DNA of 64,000 bases. It comes from Hyphomicrobium_A sp963728165. GTDB taxonomy: Bacteria > Pseudomonadota > Alphaproteobacteria > Rhizobiales > Hyphomicrobiaceae. The DNA is taken from the NCBI GenBank assembly GCA_963728165.1, contig CAVSIY010000002.1, positions 372,001 to 436,000 of the forward strand, in the 5' to 3' direction. The translations under genes were made by a program, and so were the position numbers. Positions 9,281-17,951 of this stretch are shown here, piece after piece. Within the stretch, counting starts at the first letter, position 1. Every line of letters begins with the position of its first letter. Below the pieces are notes generated by a model. That model ran no database searches, was not told the DNA's origin, and saw nothing but the letters and a program-made list of their open reading frames with translations.

Positions 9281-10528
9281 TTGGACGATATCCGCGGGGA
9301 CGAGCCGGCGCGAGGCACCGAGCCTCGGCTGAAGCGCGCGCTCGGACTGCCACTCGCCGTGCTCTACGGGCTGGGTGTGACCATCGGTGCCGGCATCTAT
9401 GTGCTGATCGCGCCGGCGGTGGCGCGCGCCGGCATGCACGCACCCATCTCCTTCATTGTCGCAGCCCTCATCATGGCGCCGTCGGCGGCGTCCTTCGCCG
9501 AGCTCGGCTCGCGCATGCCGCAATCGGCCGGCGAGGCGACATACGTGCGCGCCGGCCTCAAGTCCGACGGGCTGGCGTTCCTCGTCGGCCTGCTGGTTGT
9601 CGCCGCCTCGATCATCTCGGCGGCGACGGTGAGCCGCGGCGGCGCCGGCTATATCCAGGTGTTTCTCGACGTGCCCTTCGATGCGATCGTGGTCTGCGTG
9701 GTGCTGGCGATGGGCGCGATCACGGCCTGGGGCATTATCGAATCCGTGTCGATCGCCGGCGTGATGACCCTGATCGAGATCGGCGGCCTTCTGATGATCG
9801 CGTTCGTCGGCGCCACCGATGAGCCCGACCTCATCACGCGCCTGCCCGAGGCCTGGCAGGGTTTGGACGGGGCTGCCGCCTGGACCGGCGTTTTGAGCGC
9901 GGTGCTGCTCGCCTTCTTCGCCTTCACCGGTTTCGAGGGGCTCGCCAACATCGCCGAGGAGGTGCGCGAGCCCGCCCGCACCCTGCCGCGCGCCATCTTC
10001 CTCACGCTCCTCCTTGTCACGCTGCTCTATGTCGTGGTGGTGTGGGTGGCGCTCATCGCCGTGCCGCGCGACGAGCTTGCCGCCACCACCGCACCGTTGA
10101 GTCTGGTGTTTGAGCGTGCCACCGGTGCCTCGCCGGCGATCATCACCGCCATCTCCATCGTCGCCACCATCAACGGCATCGTCGTGTTCATGGTGATGGG
10201 CTCGCGCGTGCTCTATGGCATGGCGGCGCAAGGACTGCTGCCCAAGTTACTGGCGCACGTCAACGCGAGGACGCGCACGCCGCTCAAAGCCACGGCCCTT
10301 ATCGTGGTGCTGACGCTGGTGCTCGCCGTCGTCTTTCCCATCGAAGGGCTCGCCGAGGCGACCGCGCGGCTGTCGCTCGTCATCTTCGCCTTCGTCAACA
10401 CGGCACTCATCCGCATGAAGCTTCAGCGCGTGCCGGCACCCCCCGGCGCCTTCGTGGTGCCGTTCTGGGTGCCGGTGGCGGGCCTCATAACGAGCCTTGG
10501 GCTGCTCTTGAGCGAGCTTCTACGTTGA
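9281..10528 (+). CDS. APC-family amino acid permease
   Basis: About 415 residues with roughly 12 hydrophobic segments. The first unwound helix motif of APC carriers is visible (LYGLGVTIGAGIYVLIAP), as is FTGFEGLANIAEEVREPART, the conserved loop-8 region of amino acid permeases. A TTG start at 9281 is preferred because AGGGAGG lies 6 bases upstream; the frame also allows a TTG at 9260. The C-terminal end (VPVAGLITSLGLLLSELLR) is duplicated imperfectly 1.6 kb downstream. Confidence 0.85.
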   Translation: MDDIRGDEPARGTEPRLKRALGLPLAVLYGLGVTIGAGIYVLIAPAVARAGMHAPISFIVAALIMAPSAASFAELGSRMPQSAGEATYVRAGLKSDGLAFLVGLLVVAASIISAATVSRGGAGYIQVFLDVPFDAIVVCVVLAMGAITAWGIIESVSIAGVMTLIEIGGLLMIAFVGATDEPDLITRLPEAWQGLDGAAAWTGVLSAVLLAFFAFTGFEGLANIAEEVREPARTLPRAIFLTLLLVTLLYVVVVWVALIAVPRDELAATTAPLSLVFERATGASPAIITAISIVATINGIVVFMVMGSRVLYGMAAQGLLPKLLAHVNARTRTPLKATALIVVLTLVLAVVFPIEGLAEATARLSLVIFAFVNTALIRMKLQRVPAPPGAFVVPFWVPVAGLITSLGLLLSELLR

Positions 10529-10625
10529 CTTTGGTGCCAACGAGCCCCTCCTGAGCCGCTCGGCGGTACATGGCCGACCTCGTGGCCTGTTCTCCCCCTT
10601 CACGTTGCGCCGCAATCGCACAGAA

Positions 10626-11846
10626 CTATTGTATGGCCTGAACCACGACGCTCGTCGGCGGCGGGATGTCCTTCTCGCTGATCGCCGCGTTTACGACCTC
10701 GCTCGCGAGCGCCAAGACGCGCAGCGTTTGATCCCGCGTCGGCGACCCATAGTCGGGCTCTGGGACATAGAACGTATCGCCATGGGGGCCGCGCACGGCG
10801 AGAGCCGGCTGCTCGCTCCCCGGGTTGCCCCGTATCACGCGGAATACGGTTAGTCGTTTCCCACCCCGCAGAACGATTTCCGGCACATATTTGTCCGCCG
10901 AGTAGTTTTGGAGAGCAATAAGTTCGCCCAGGTAAGACAAGAGCGATTTTGGAGACCTGAACGTGTGCTTGATCGCGTGACAATTCTCGTAGGACTTGAG
11001 CCTGCTCTCAATAGCGTGAAACGCCCGCTGCACCCTCGGCTCCTGAAAGTTTACGATCTGCTCGGCAACCGTCGTCTCAACCACAACCGTCTTACCATCG
11101 GCAGATTTCATCGGTACTTTCTTGGTTTCAAGCTTGAGATCTGCCCCGTAGCCGGAGAGCCCAAGCATCAGCCCCAAGGACCGGAAATTCAGGTAGTCGC
11201 AGGCGGTGTCAGCGCGATTCAAGACAACGTGGAAATATTGACGTCCCTCGAGCCGAATCGGCGGATCGTCAAACCAAAGCTTTTTGCATCGCGCTCGAAT
11301 GTCTCGAAGTTGCTCGCATGCGACTCTGTAGTCAGATTGCTGTTTTGCGGGGCCGCTACACATTCTGTGATATTGAGAAACAAGCGCTACGCTCAGGTCC
11401 GCGTGAACCTCGACGTACTGGGACAAAATCGTCTCCAGGAGCGCCCCACTAAAGCCTTGTCCGACATAGCGGTCGAACGTGCCATATTGCAGTGACTCAT
11501 TGAGCTTGGCCAACGCCGTGCCGTTGTTGACATCGGCGTATTCGATCGATTGCACGCCGCTCGACCAGCTCAACATTGGTCCAAGATCAAACGCGCTCGC
11601 GGCCTGAGGGCCAAAGGGAAGCTTTGGAGCAAAACTTCCATTTGCCATGTTCCCGGCCGTGAATCTTTGCAGCTTCGTGAACGACAGCGGCAGGTCGAGA
11701 CTGGCTCGAACCGCATTCAGCAGCACCTGATCGCTCAGTGTGGTTGCTCCCGCCCTATTGAAGGAATCCGATTGATGCTCAAGTTGGACCTGGGCACAAC
11801 CAGTCAGCGAGCAGGCAAGGAACGCAAACGCTGAAAACCGAAGCAT
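10626..11846 (-). CDS. Lipoprotein of unknown function, likely acquired
   Basis: 406 residues starting MLRFSAFAFLACSLTGCAQV, a lipoprotein signal with lipobox LTGC; the mature protein would be membrane-anchored and exported. The body has six or more further cysteines in the middle (MCSGP, VACEQL, RARCKKL, TACDYL, YENCHAI), which could form disulfides, and no catalytic motif I recognise. The base composition is visibly less GC-rich than its neighbours. It sits between two copies of a permease 3' end, which suggests horizontal insertion. A TTG at 11855 is an alternative start. Confidence 0.75.
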   Translation of the reverse strand: MLRFSAFAFLACSLTGCAQVQLEHQSDSFNRAGATTLSDQVLLNAVRASLDLPLSFTKLQRFTAGNMANGSFAPKLPFGPQAASAFDLGPMLSWSSGVQSIEYADVNNGTALAKLNESLQYGTFDRYVGQGFSGALLETILSQYVEVHADLSVALVSQYHRMCSGPAKQQSDYRVACEQLRDIRARCKKLWFDDPPIRLEGRQYFHVVLNRADTACDYLNFRSLGLMLGLSGYGADLKLETKKVPMKSADGKTVVVETTVAEQIVNFQEPRVQRAFHAIESRLKSYENCHAIKHTFRSPKSLLSYLGELIALQNYSADKYVPEIVLRGGKRLTVFRVIRGNPGSEQPALAVRGPHGDTFYVPEPDYGSPTRDQTLRVLALASEVVNAAISEKDIPPPTSVVVQAIQ

Positions 11847-12221
11847 TTCAATCAATCGCTTCTACGGAAACGTCGCCAATACTACCTTGGGTTGTATTTG
11901 CGTGCAAGCAAAACGCCGTCGGATTCGAGCTGAGAGTGGCTGAATTGCATCGGCTCCTCATTCCCAAGATCTTCCCTATGCAAGCGACCGTCGCGAAATC
12001 AATCGGTAGTGCCATGCGCCAGTGTTCACCCCGGGCGTGCCAGGCTGCGGTCTGTCTCAGGCAACGAGCCTAGCGCTGCTCTTGAGCGAACTCGGGCGCC
12101 AGCAACTCCGGTCCCGGACCAGCGAAGGTGTCGCAGGGGCGCGCCGCGCCGGGGGCTTGCCGCGGCCCTCCGAAGCGCGGAATGAAGACCGCCCCGACGC
12201 GCACAACGATCACCATCGAAG
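11847..12221. other. Gene-poor stretch after the lipoprotein promoter
   Basis: About 375 bases. The left part should hold the promoter of the lipoprotein gene reading leftward; the right part holds the permease remnant and the leader of the MFS gene. No other gene or RNA is seen. Confidence 0.5.
12026..12100 (+). pseudogene. Remnant of an APC permease 3' end
   Basis: Bases 12063-12092 match 10489-10518, the last codons of the intact permease, at 27 of 30 positions. The translation VPGCGLSQATSLALLLSELG parallels VPVAGLITSLGLLLSELLR. There is no start or upstream body, so this is a fragment, either of a second permease or of a duplication made when the lipoprotein gene was inserted. Confidence 0.6.
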
Positions 12222-13499
12222 ATGACCCAACCCATCGCCTTCCACACCTTCCTGCTGCGTTATCCGAATTTTCGCCTGCTGCTGACGAGCCGCCTTCTTT
12301 CCACCGTCGCCATGCTGACGCAAAGCGTTACGCTCGGCTGGCAGGTCTATTCGATTGCGCGCCTCGACCACACGGTGGCGCAAAGCTCGTTCTTGGTCGG
12401 CATGATCGGGCTCGTGCAGTTCTTGCCCATGTTCGCGCTGGTGCTGCTCGCGGGCGAGACGGCGGATCGCTACGACCGCCGCAAGATCCTGCTCGCCTGC
12501 ATCGCCTTGCAGCTTTGCTGCTCGGGCGCGCTCGCGCTCACGGCAATGTCCACCCGCCCGAGCCTCGTCACCATTTTCGCGCTCGCCGGCGTGTTCGGCA
12601 TCGCGCGCGCCTTCACCATGCCGGCCGGCGCCTCGCTCGGACCCATGCTGGTGCCGCGCGAGCTGCTGCCGCGCGCCATCGGCTTCAACTCGCTCAGCAT
12701 GCAGACGGGGATGGTGCTGGGGCCGTGGCTCGGCGGCGTGCTCTGCGCGGTCTCGGTGCCGCTCTCCTATGCCGCCGCCATGGCCCTCTATCTGGTTGCT
12801 GGTTCGGCGCTCCTGTTCATCCGCGCCAACACTAAGCCCGATCACGCCGGCGGCGCCCGCCTCACGCTGATCGCCGAGGGGCTCGCCTACGTCTGGTCGA
12901 ACAAGGTCGTGTTCGGCGCCATCTCGCTCGATCTCTTTGCCGTGCTGCTGGGCGGCGTCACGGCGCTGCTGCCCGTCTTCGCGCGCGACATCCTGCATAT
13001 CGGCGCCGACGGGTTCGGGCTCTTGCGCTCAGGACCCGCCATCGGCGGTGGCCTGATGGCGCTCGCCTTGAGCCTGCGGCCGATCCACCGCAACGCCGGC
13101 TTCTGGATGCTGTGGGCGGTGGCGGCCTACGGGACGGCGACCATCATCTTTGCGGTGTCGACCTGGGTCTGGGTGTCGTTGCTCATGCTGGCGATCCTGG
13201 GAGCCGCCGACGCCGTGTCGGTCTACGTGCGCCAGAGTCTCGTGCAGATTCTGACGCCCGATCCCATGCGCGGGCGCGTGTCGGCCGTCTCCAGCCTGTT
13301 CATCAGCGCCTCCAACGAGCTCGGCGAGTTCGAGAGCGGGGTGGCTGCGCGCATCCTGGGGCCGATCGGCGCCGCCATCTTCGGCGGCGTCGGCTCGGTC
13401 GTGTTGACAGGGCTATGGGCGCACCTGTTCCCGAGCTTGCGGACTGCGCACTTGGGCGGGCATGCGAGCGAGGAGGCGCCGGCGGCGCCGGCGCCGTAG
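12222..13499 (+). CDS. MFS exporter (MFS_3 / EntS-like), 425 aa
   Basis: Twelve hydrophobic segments. The loop 2-3 signature appears as LAGETADRYDRRKILLACIA, and the second-half equivalent as DPMRGRVSAVSSLFISASNE. This pattern and N-terminal FRLLLTSRLLSTVA are typical of the MFS_3 group that contains enterobactin exporters and uncharacterised drug transporters. The substrate cannot be inferred. It ends abutting the oppositely oriented small exported-protein gene at 13500. The ATG lies in a poor ribosome-site context (ATCGAAG). Confidence 0.85.
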   Translation: MTQPIAFHTFLLRYPNFRLLLTSRLLSTVAMLTQSVTLGWQVYSIARLDHTVAQSSFLVGMIGLVQFLPMFALVLLAGETADRYDRRKILLACIALQLCCSGALALTAMSTRPSLVTIFALAGVFGIARAFTMPAGASLGPMLVPRELLPRAIGFNSLSMQTGMVLGPWLGGVLCAVSVPLSYAAAMALYLVAGSALLFIRANTKPDHAGGARLTLIAEGLAYVWSNKVVFGAISLDLFAVLLGGVTALLPVFARDILHIGADGFGLLRSGPAIGGGLMALALSLRPIHRNAGFWMLWAVAAYGTATIIFAVSTWVWVSLLMLAILGAADAVSVYVRQSLVQILTPDPMRGRVSAVSSLFISASNELGEFESGVAARILGPIGAAIFGGVGSVVLTGLWAHLFPSLRTAHLGGHASEEAPAAPAP

Positions 13500-13787
13500 C
13501 TAGCGCGTGACGCGCCCCAGCTGCGGACTGTTCCAGCTCGAGCCGCTCTCCCTCGAAGCCGCGGATGAGCTGCTGCTGTCTGAGGAGCTGCCGCCGAACT
13601 CTGCGCCGGGCGTGACCGTCGTGATGGCGCCCAGAAGCCCCGGCAGCGGCGCGTCATCGGGATCGGCATAGCGCGCCGACCCGTCAGGGTTGGTGCCGCT
13701 TTTCGTATCGACGTCGAAGGCGAGCGCCGCCGGCGCCAGCAACGTGAGAGCCAGCAACGCTGCAACGCTGAATGAGAGATGTCGCAT
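13500..13787 (-). CDS. Small exported protein, paralogue 1 of a tandem pair, 95 aa
   Basis: Signal peptide MRHLSFSVAALLALTLLAPA with cleavage near LAF, then FDVDTKSGTNPDGSARYADP, a Ser-rich low-complexity stretch and the C-terminal motif NSPQLGRVT. The next gene on the same strand shares the pattern F-x-x-D-(S/T)-x-x-G-x-N-P-x-G-x-A-x-Y-x-D-P-D and W-(T/N)-(N/S)-P-Q-x-G-R. A 32-base block upstream (13868-13899) is also shared. It is probably a periplasmic or secreted small protein of unknown function. Confidence 0.75.
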   Translation of the reverse strand: MRHLSFSVAALLALTLLAPAALAFDVDTKSGTNPDGSARYADPDDAPLPGLLGAITTVTPGAEFGGSSSDSSSSSAASRESGSSWNSPQLGRVTR

Positions 13788-13867
13788 CGGTCTTCCCTCA
13801 GGCTAAAGCGATGGAACGACTTGTTCTCATCTGTGGCTCGCCAGCGTCCATACCAGGGGCGAGATAG

Positions 13868-13899
13868 AAGTTCGGCGCTATCTGTGACTTGCGAGCCAC
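13868..13899 (-). promoter_or_regulatory. Conserved upstream block, copy 1
   Basis: Matches 14313-14344 at 25 of 32 positions. Each copy lies 80-81 bases before the start of one of the two paralogous exported-protein genes, in the same orientation. It may be a shared promoter or operator, or a relic of the gene duplication. Confidence 0.5.
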
Positions 13900-13918
13900 C
13901 CGGCCCGCCGAGAGCGCG

Positions 13919-14233
13919 TCAGTGCGTGAGCCGTCCGGGCTGCGGATTGGTCCAGCCCATCGCGCCGGCACCCACCGATGACGCCGGCACGCTGCCGCTC
14001 GTGGACATGTTGAGTTGCAGCCCGTGCAGGATCGTGGCCCCGTTGGGCGCAGCGTCCGTCTCCTTCAGGTTCTGGTTGACCTTCGGCTCCAAAAGCTCGT
14101 CGGGATCGACATAGCCTGCCGCCCCGTTGGGATTGGCGCCGCCGGTGGAGTCGAACTGGAAGGCGCGTGCCGGCGCGGGCGCCAGCAGCAGGATGGCCAC
14201 GAACGCAAAAGCGCATAGAGATGAAAATCGCAT
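13919..14233 (-). CDS. Small exported protein, paralogue 2 of a tandem pair, 104 aa
   Basis: Starts MRFSSLCAFAFVAILLLAPA (signal peptide, cleavage near ARA), followed by FQFDSTGGANPNGAAGYVDP and ending WTNPQPGRLTH. The first and last motifs match the neighbouring 95-residue protein while the middle differs, so this is a tandem duplication with a diverged core. ATG 14233 is chosen for the signal peptide; the longer frame has no ribosome site. The function is unknown. Confidence 0.75.
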   Translation of the reverse strand: MRFSSLCAFAFVAILLLAPAPARAFQFDSTGGANPNGAAGYVDPDELLEPKVNQNLKETDAAPNGATILHGLQLNMSTSGSVPASSVGAGAMGWTNPQPGRLTH

Positions 14234-14312
14234 CGCTATTTCCTTAGGCCCAAGCGAGAGTCTCCTGATCCTAAACTGCGTCGCGCCCGTGTCCAAGCCA
14301 CTGCTCGAGACA

Positions 14313-14344
14313 AAATTCAGCGGCATCTGTGGCTTGTGCGCCAC
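14313..14344 (-). promoter_or_regulatory. Conserved upstream block, copy 2
   Basis: Partner of 13868-13899 (25 of 32 identical), 80 bases before the second exported-protein gene. The core ATCTGTG(A/G)CTTG is shared. Confidence 0.5.
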
Positions 14345-14383
14345 GCCTTTGGCATCGCCCGCGGGTGCGGCAAACTGACGGCG

Positions 14384-14587
14384 CTATTTGACGAGGCGCT
14401 TCAGAAGCGACCAGAACGAGATCGTGGTGCGGTTATAGATGCGGTTGTAGGCGGCGCGCTTGGGGTCCGTCAGCCACCCGTAGCCGCGCGGCGCCTTCAA
14501 GCCCGCCGAGTTCCTGAGCCGGCGCTTCCACGACGTCCGCGCAGCGAAGCTCTTGGCCGGGCTTGGCGTTCTGATCCCGACTTTCAT
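14384..14587 (-). CDS. Small basic protein, 67 aa
   Basis: Begins MKVGIRTPSPAKSFAARTSW and continues GLKAPRGYGWLTDPKRAAYN with a hydrophobic, basic tail (SFWSLLKRLVK). AGGGAGAG precedes the start at 14587. The layout of a basic N-terminus, then GxGW-x-DPK(R/K)AAYN, then an aromatic Lys-rich end, recalls small hypothetical proteins found in phages and Firmicutes genomes. Without a search the relation is only an impression. No enzyme motif is visible. Confidence 0.65.
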   Translation of the reverse strand: MKVGIRTPSPAKSFAARTSWKRRLRNSAGLKAPRGYGWLTDPKRAAYNRIYNRTTISFWSLLKRLVK

Positions 14588-14739
14588 TGGATCTCTCCCT
14601 GGTCGAGGCGCTGCGCCGAAGATAGCGGGATTCGGGCCCCGGCCGGGACGGCCCCAGCGCCATCCACAAGCAGGCGTTGCCAGTTGTCGGCAAGGCAGGC
14701 GCACGACATACTGAGGACTCGCACAGCGGGGGCCCGCTC

Positions 14740-15552
14740 ATGCGTTCGCCAGCAAAGCTCTTCATTTCCGTTGTCTGCCTCAGCCTCGTGCTTGGGGCGC
14801 CGGCCGCGCTCGCGCAGCCGATCCCGAGGTCCCTGATCCGCCTGTGCCTGCGCAACATATTCACCGGCATCGCCTGCTACGTGGTCGGCCGCGGTGGTGA
14901 GCTGATCGTCGACGGATCGCTGTCGGCGGCGTGGGCCAAGGCCAAGGAGACGGTCACCGGCGCAACGCCAGAGGACGACGGCAAGCCCGAGCCGCAGCCG
15001 CTGCCACGCAAGGGCCCCGAGCCGTTTCCCTTGCTCAAAAATCCGATCATCGAGCCGATCAAGCCGTCCGAGCTAAACGCCCTGTCGAAGCGGCTGCCCG
15101 GCAGCGCCAGCCACAGGCTGCTGACCGAGGGCTTCCTCATCTATGATGCACCCAAGGGGACGCCCAAGCCGATCGTGCCGAAGTCCGAACTGCCGACGTC
15201 CAAGTTGCCGAAGCCCGGGCAGTCCGTGCTCGCGCCGACGACGAAGCCATTCTTCTCCAAGACCACGCAGCCCAAACTCGTGCCGTCTAAGAACCCCGAT
15301 CCCTATTTCAGCCCGGACGCCTATCGAGCCCGTAAGGCCGACAAGCTCGTGGCACCCGGAAAGCCGCTAGGAGTGCCGTCCAGCTTCGCCGTAGGGCAGC
15401 TCAGCCTGGAGCAGCTTGCCTGTCAGCAAACGCGCGAGCGCCTCTATGGCCTCTCGCTCTACGATATGCTCGGCGCACCCGACTTCAATGAAAAGTTCAA
15501 CCGCCGCATGACGCTCGTCGTGGCGCCCTGCGCGCACGCACACAGATTCTGA
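14740..15552 (+). CDS. Exported Pro/Lys-rich hypothetical protein, 270 aa
   Basis: Signal peptide MRSPAKLFISVVCLSLVLGA to about residue 26 (AQP). A short hydrophobic segment follows (IFTGIACYVVGRGGELIVDG), then a long Pro/Lys-rich, apparently disordered linker with repeated KP, SKLPKPG and PKL blocks. The C-terminal part has FNEKFNRRMTLVVAPCAHAH. Length and composition suggest an envelope protein; no family is recognised. Start 14740 was chosen because the signal peptide begins there. Confidence 0.65.
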   Translation: MRSPAKLFISVVCLSLVLGAPAALAQPIPRSLIRLCLRNIFTGIACYVVGRGGELIVDGSLSAAWAKAKETVTGATPEDDGKPEPQPLPRKGPEPFPLLKNPIIEPIKPSELNALSKRLPGSASHRLLTEGFLIYDAPKGTPKPIVPKSELPTSKLPKPGQSVLAPTTKPFFSKTTQPKLVPSKNPDPYFSPDAYRARKADKLVAPGKPLGVPSSFAVGQLSLEQLACQQTRERLYGLSLYDMLGAPDFNEKFNRRMTLVVAPCAHAHRF

Positions 15553-15603
15553 GACGTGGGCACACTCGGCGCGGCCCTCACGCAGACAAGGATGCACCCA
15601 GGC

Positions 15604-15822
15604 ATGCTCATCATATCCCGCAACGGCAAGACGACGGTGGTCAGCGGCTGGCGGGCGTGGCTGGTGTGGGCGGTGCTGTGCATTGTGGCGTCGGTCTTCA
15701 TCGTGCTGGCGGGAGCCCTTGCCCTGGGCTTCGCCTTGACGCTCGCCGCCTTCCTTTTGTTCGTCGTGCCGCTCGCCGTGGCGATTGCCCTGATCACCAC
15801 GTGGATCCGCGGGCTGCGCTGA
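15604..15822 (+). CDS. Small two-helix membrane protein, about 72 aa
   Basis: MLIISRNGKTTVVSGWRAWL is followed by two closely spaced hydrophobic helices (VLCIVASVFIVLAGALALGF and LTLAAFLLFVVPLAVAIALI) and a short basic end. Starts at 15592 (MHPG) or 15604 are both possible because AAGG lies just before them. It is probably an inner-membrane microprotein of unknown function. Confidence 0.6.
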   Translation: MLIISRNGKTTVVSGWRAWLVWAVLCIVASVFIVLAGALALGFALTLAAFLLFVVPLAVAIALITTWIRGLR

Positions 15823-15838
15823 CCCTCGGCTGCGGACT

Positions 15839-16480
15839 TTAAGGAGCAGGCGCCGGCGTCGTTCCGGTCATCGCCGGGGCGAGCTTGGCCCGTGCCTGGG
15901 TGAGCTCGTCCTTGAGATCGGCAAGTTGGCGCTCGAGCGTCGACTTTTCCTCAGCCGCCTTGGCCACGTCAGTGCGCGCCGCATCGCGCTCGGATTTGAG
16001 CGCTGCAAGGTGCTCCTGCAGCTTGGCGACCTGCTCGGCGGCCGTGTCGGCACTGGCGGCCTTGGCGGTGAGGCGCTCGACGGTCTTCTCGCTCTCCGCC
16101 ACCGCCGCGCGCGCGCTCGTGAGCTCGGCTCTTAGGCCCGTCACCTGTTTTTGCAGCTTGCCGACGAGGGCTGCCACCGCGTTGCCGTCCGCGCGCGACC
16201 GATCGAGATCGGCGCGCAGCTTCGTCTCGACCTCGTGCGCGTGTTTAAGCTGCCCCTCAAGCGACAGGCGATCCGACTGCAGCTCCGTCCGATTGGCGGC
16301 GAGCAGCGCGCGCGCCAATTCCGTTTGCGCAAGCTGTTGCGTCGCCGAGCGGGCCCAAAGGCCCGCGTAGGCCGTGCTTGCGGCCAGGATCGCAACGGTC
16401 GTCCACAACCACCACGGACCCCACCGGCGCCCGCGCACCCGTGTCAGGGCGCCCGCTCTGGGATCAGGTCGCATCACCAT
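15839..16480 (-). CDS. Membrane-anchored coiled-coil protein, 213 aa
   Basis: Short basic cytoplasmic start (MVMRPDPRAGALTRVRGRRW), one transmembrane helix at about 25-43 (WWLWTTVAILAASTAYAGLW), then about 150 residues of heptad-like coiled coil rich in Ala, Glu, Lys and Arg, ending in a Thr/Pro/Ala tail. GGGGGAAACGAGCC precedes ATG 16480. It may act as a structural or tethering protein in the envelope. Extra in-frame sequence upstream to 16588 lacks a ribosome site. Confidence 0.7.
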   Translation of the reverse strand: MVMRPDPRAGALTRVRGRRWGPWWLWTTVAILAASTAYAGLWARSATQQLAQTELARALLAANRTELQSDRLSLEGQLKHAHEVETKLRADLDRSRADGNAVAALVGKLQKQVTGLRAELTSARAAVAESEKTVERLTAKAASADTAAEQVAKLQEHLAALKSERDAARTDVAKAAEEKSTLERQLADLKDELTQARAKLAPAMTGTTPAPAP

Positions 16481-16772
16481 GGCTCGTTTCCCCCAAGAAA
16501 GCGCCGGTCCGGACCGCGGTCCGGGCCGCAGCAACCCCTTCGGCGCGCGTCTTTTTCCTGATGGTGACAGCCCCACGCGTCCTGTCAACGGCAGGCGCGG
16601 CCGCAGCGTCCATGAGCGGGCAGGCGATTGACGAAAATTGGCGGTTTCTGCAGGCGTCGGCCCCTCTTGCCAGGCCCGAGTTTAGGGCCTCCTCGCCGAC
16701 CGCCCGATGGACGCATCGTCGCTGAGGCGTGTAGTCTTTCGCCATACTGCAAGCGATTGGGGGGAGAGCATT

Positions 16773-17951
16773 GTGGCCAGGACACCGACGCTCGAAGAGC
16801 ACCTTCTTGCGGCCAATACCAAGCGGGTGCTGTCGCTCGATGGCGGCGGTGTCAGAGGCATCATCACCATCGCCTTCCTCGAGCGCATCGAGGCCCTTCT
16901 CAAGCAACGTTCGGGGCGCGGCAACGACTTTCGGCTGGCGGACTACTTCGATCTGGTTGGCGGCACGTCGGTCGGCTCGATTCTGGCCACGCTCATCGCG
17001 CTCGGCTATCCCGTCGCCGACATCAAGAAGCTGTTTCGCGAATGGTGTCCCGCCATCTTCCGCCGACCGTGGTTGGGCATTCCTTATTTCACGCCCCGCT
17101 TCTCCTCAGCCGGCCTCAAGCGGAGGTCGCGTCAGATCTTGCATGAGGGCACGCTTGAGACGGCGCCCCTCAAGACCGGCCTCGCCATCATCACCAAGCG
17201 CGTCGACACGGGCAGCCCCTGGGTGCTCTCCAACAATCCCAAAGCCAAGTTCTGGAACGATCCCGCCGACGGCTCATACCTTGGCAACCGGCACTATCGT
17301 GTTGCCGATCTCATCTGTGCGAGCACAGCCGCTCCTTACTTTTTTGCCCCCAAGCGCATCCCCATCGGCAAGAAGCCCGGCCTCTTCATCGATGGCGGCG
17401 TGTCACCCTTCAACAATCCGGCCCTCATGCTGTTCATGCTGGCCGCCATCAAGGGCTACGGGTTCCAGTGGGGGACCGGCGCCGATCATCTCCTGATCGT
17501 CTCGGTGGGAACCGGCAGCTATCGCATGGCGCTAAATCCGGGCCTCTTCACGCGCAGCTTCTCCACCCTCTTTGCGGCCCAGGCGCTGCGCGGCCTCATT
17601 GGCGATACCGAGGCGCTCTCGCTCACCCTGCTGCAATGGCTCTCGGCGCCCAAACGACCGTGGGAGATCAACGCCGAGATCGGGACCCTGGAGGGCGAGC
17701 TGTTGGGTCCTACCGACCAGCAGGGCGAAACAAAGCCGCTGCTCTCGTTCGTTCGCTATGACGCACCCTTGGAGGAGCAATGGCTGCGCAAGACGTGCGG
17801 GGCTGACTTGGGCGCGCGTTTGAGCCACGACTACGTCAGCGGTCTGCAACAGCTCGACCGGCCCGATCTCATGGACGAGATGTACCGGGTGGGCGAGCAT
17901 GCCGCCGAGGCGCAGATCACGCCGGATGACTTTCCGGCGAGCTTCGATTGA
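16773..17951 (+). CDS. Patatin-like phospholipase, first gene of a putative conflict operon
   Basis: 392 residues from a GTG start preceded by GGGGGGAGAG. All patatin hallmarks are in place: oxyanion loop DGGGVRG (23-29), nucleophile elbow GTSVG with Ser66, and the dyad Asp in DGG (207-209). Patatins hydrolyse acyl esters of membrane lipids; bacterial versions occur as toxins and as lipase effectors of anti-phage systems such as CBASS. There is no signal peptide or transmembrane segment, so it should act inside the cell on the inner membrane. It overlaps the next gene by four bases. The ATG at 16707 in the same frame lacks a ribosome site. Confidence 0.9.
   Translation: MARTPTLEEHLLAANTKRVLSLDGGGVRGIITIAFLERIEALLKQRSGRGNDFRLADYFDLVGGTSVGSILATLIALGYPVADIKKLFREWCPAIFRRPWLGIPYFTPRFSSAGLKRRSRQILHEGTLETAPLKTGLAIITKRVDTGSPWVLSNNPKAKFWNDPADGSYLGNRHYRVADLICASTAAPYFFAPKRIPIGKKPGLFIDGGVSPFNNPALMLFMLAAIKGYGFQWGTGADHLLIVSVGTGSYRMALNPGLFTRSFSTLFAAQALRGLIGDTEALSLTLLQWLSAPKRPWEINAEIGTLEGELLGPTDQQGETKPLLSFVRYDAPLEEQWLRKTCGADLGARLSHDYVSGLQQLDRPDLMDEMYRVGEHAAEAQITPDDFPASFD

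Noticed and set aside
11500..12000. Phage or integrative element around the lipoprotein gene
   Set aside because: No integrase, tRNA target or phage gene is present; only one gene and an imperfect duplication support an insertion.
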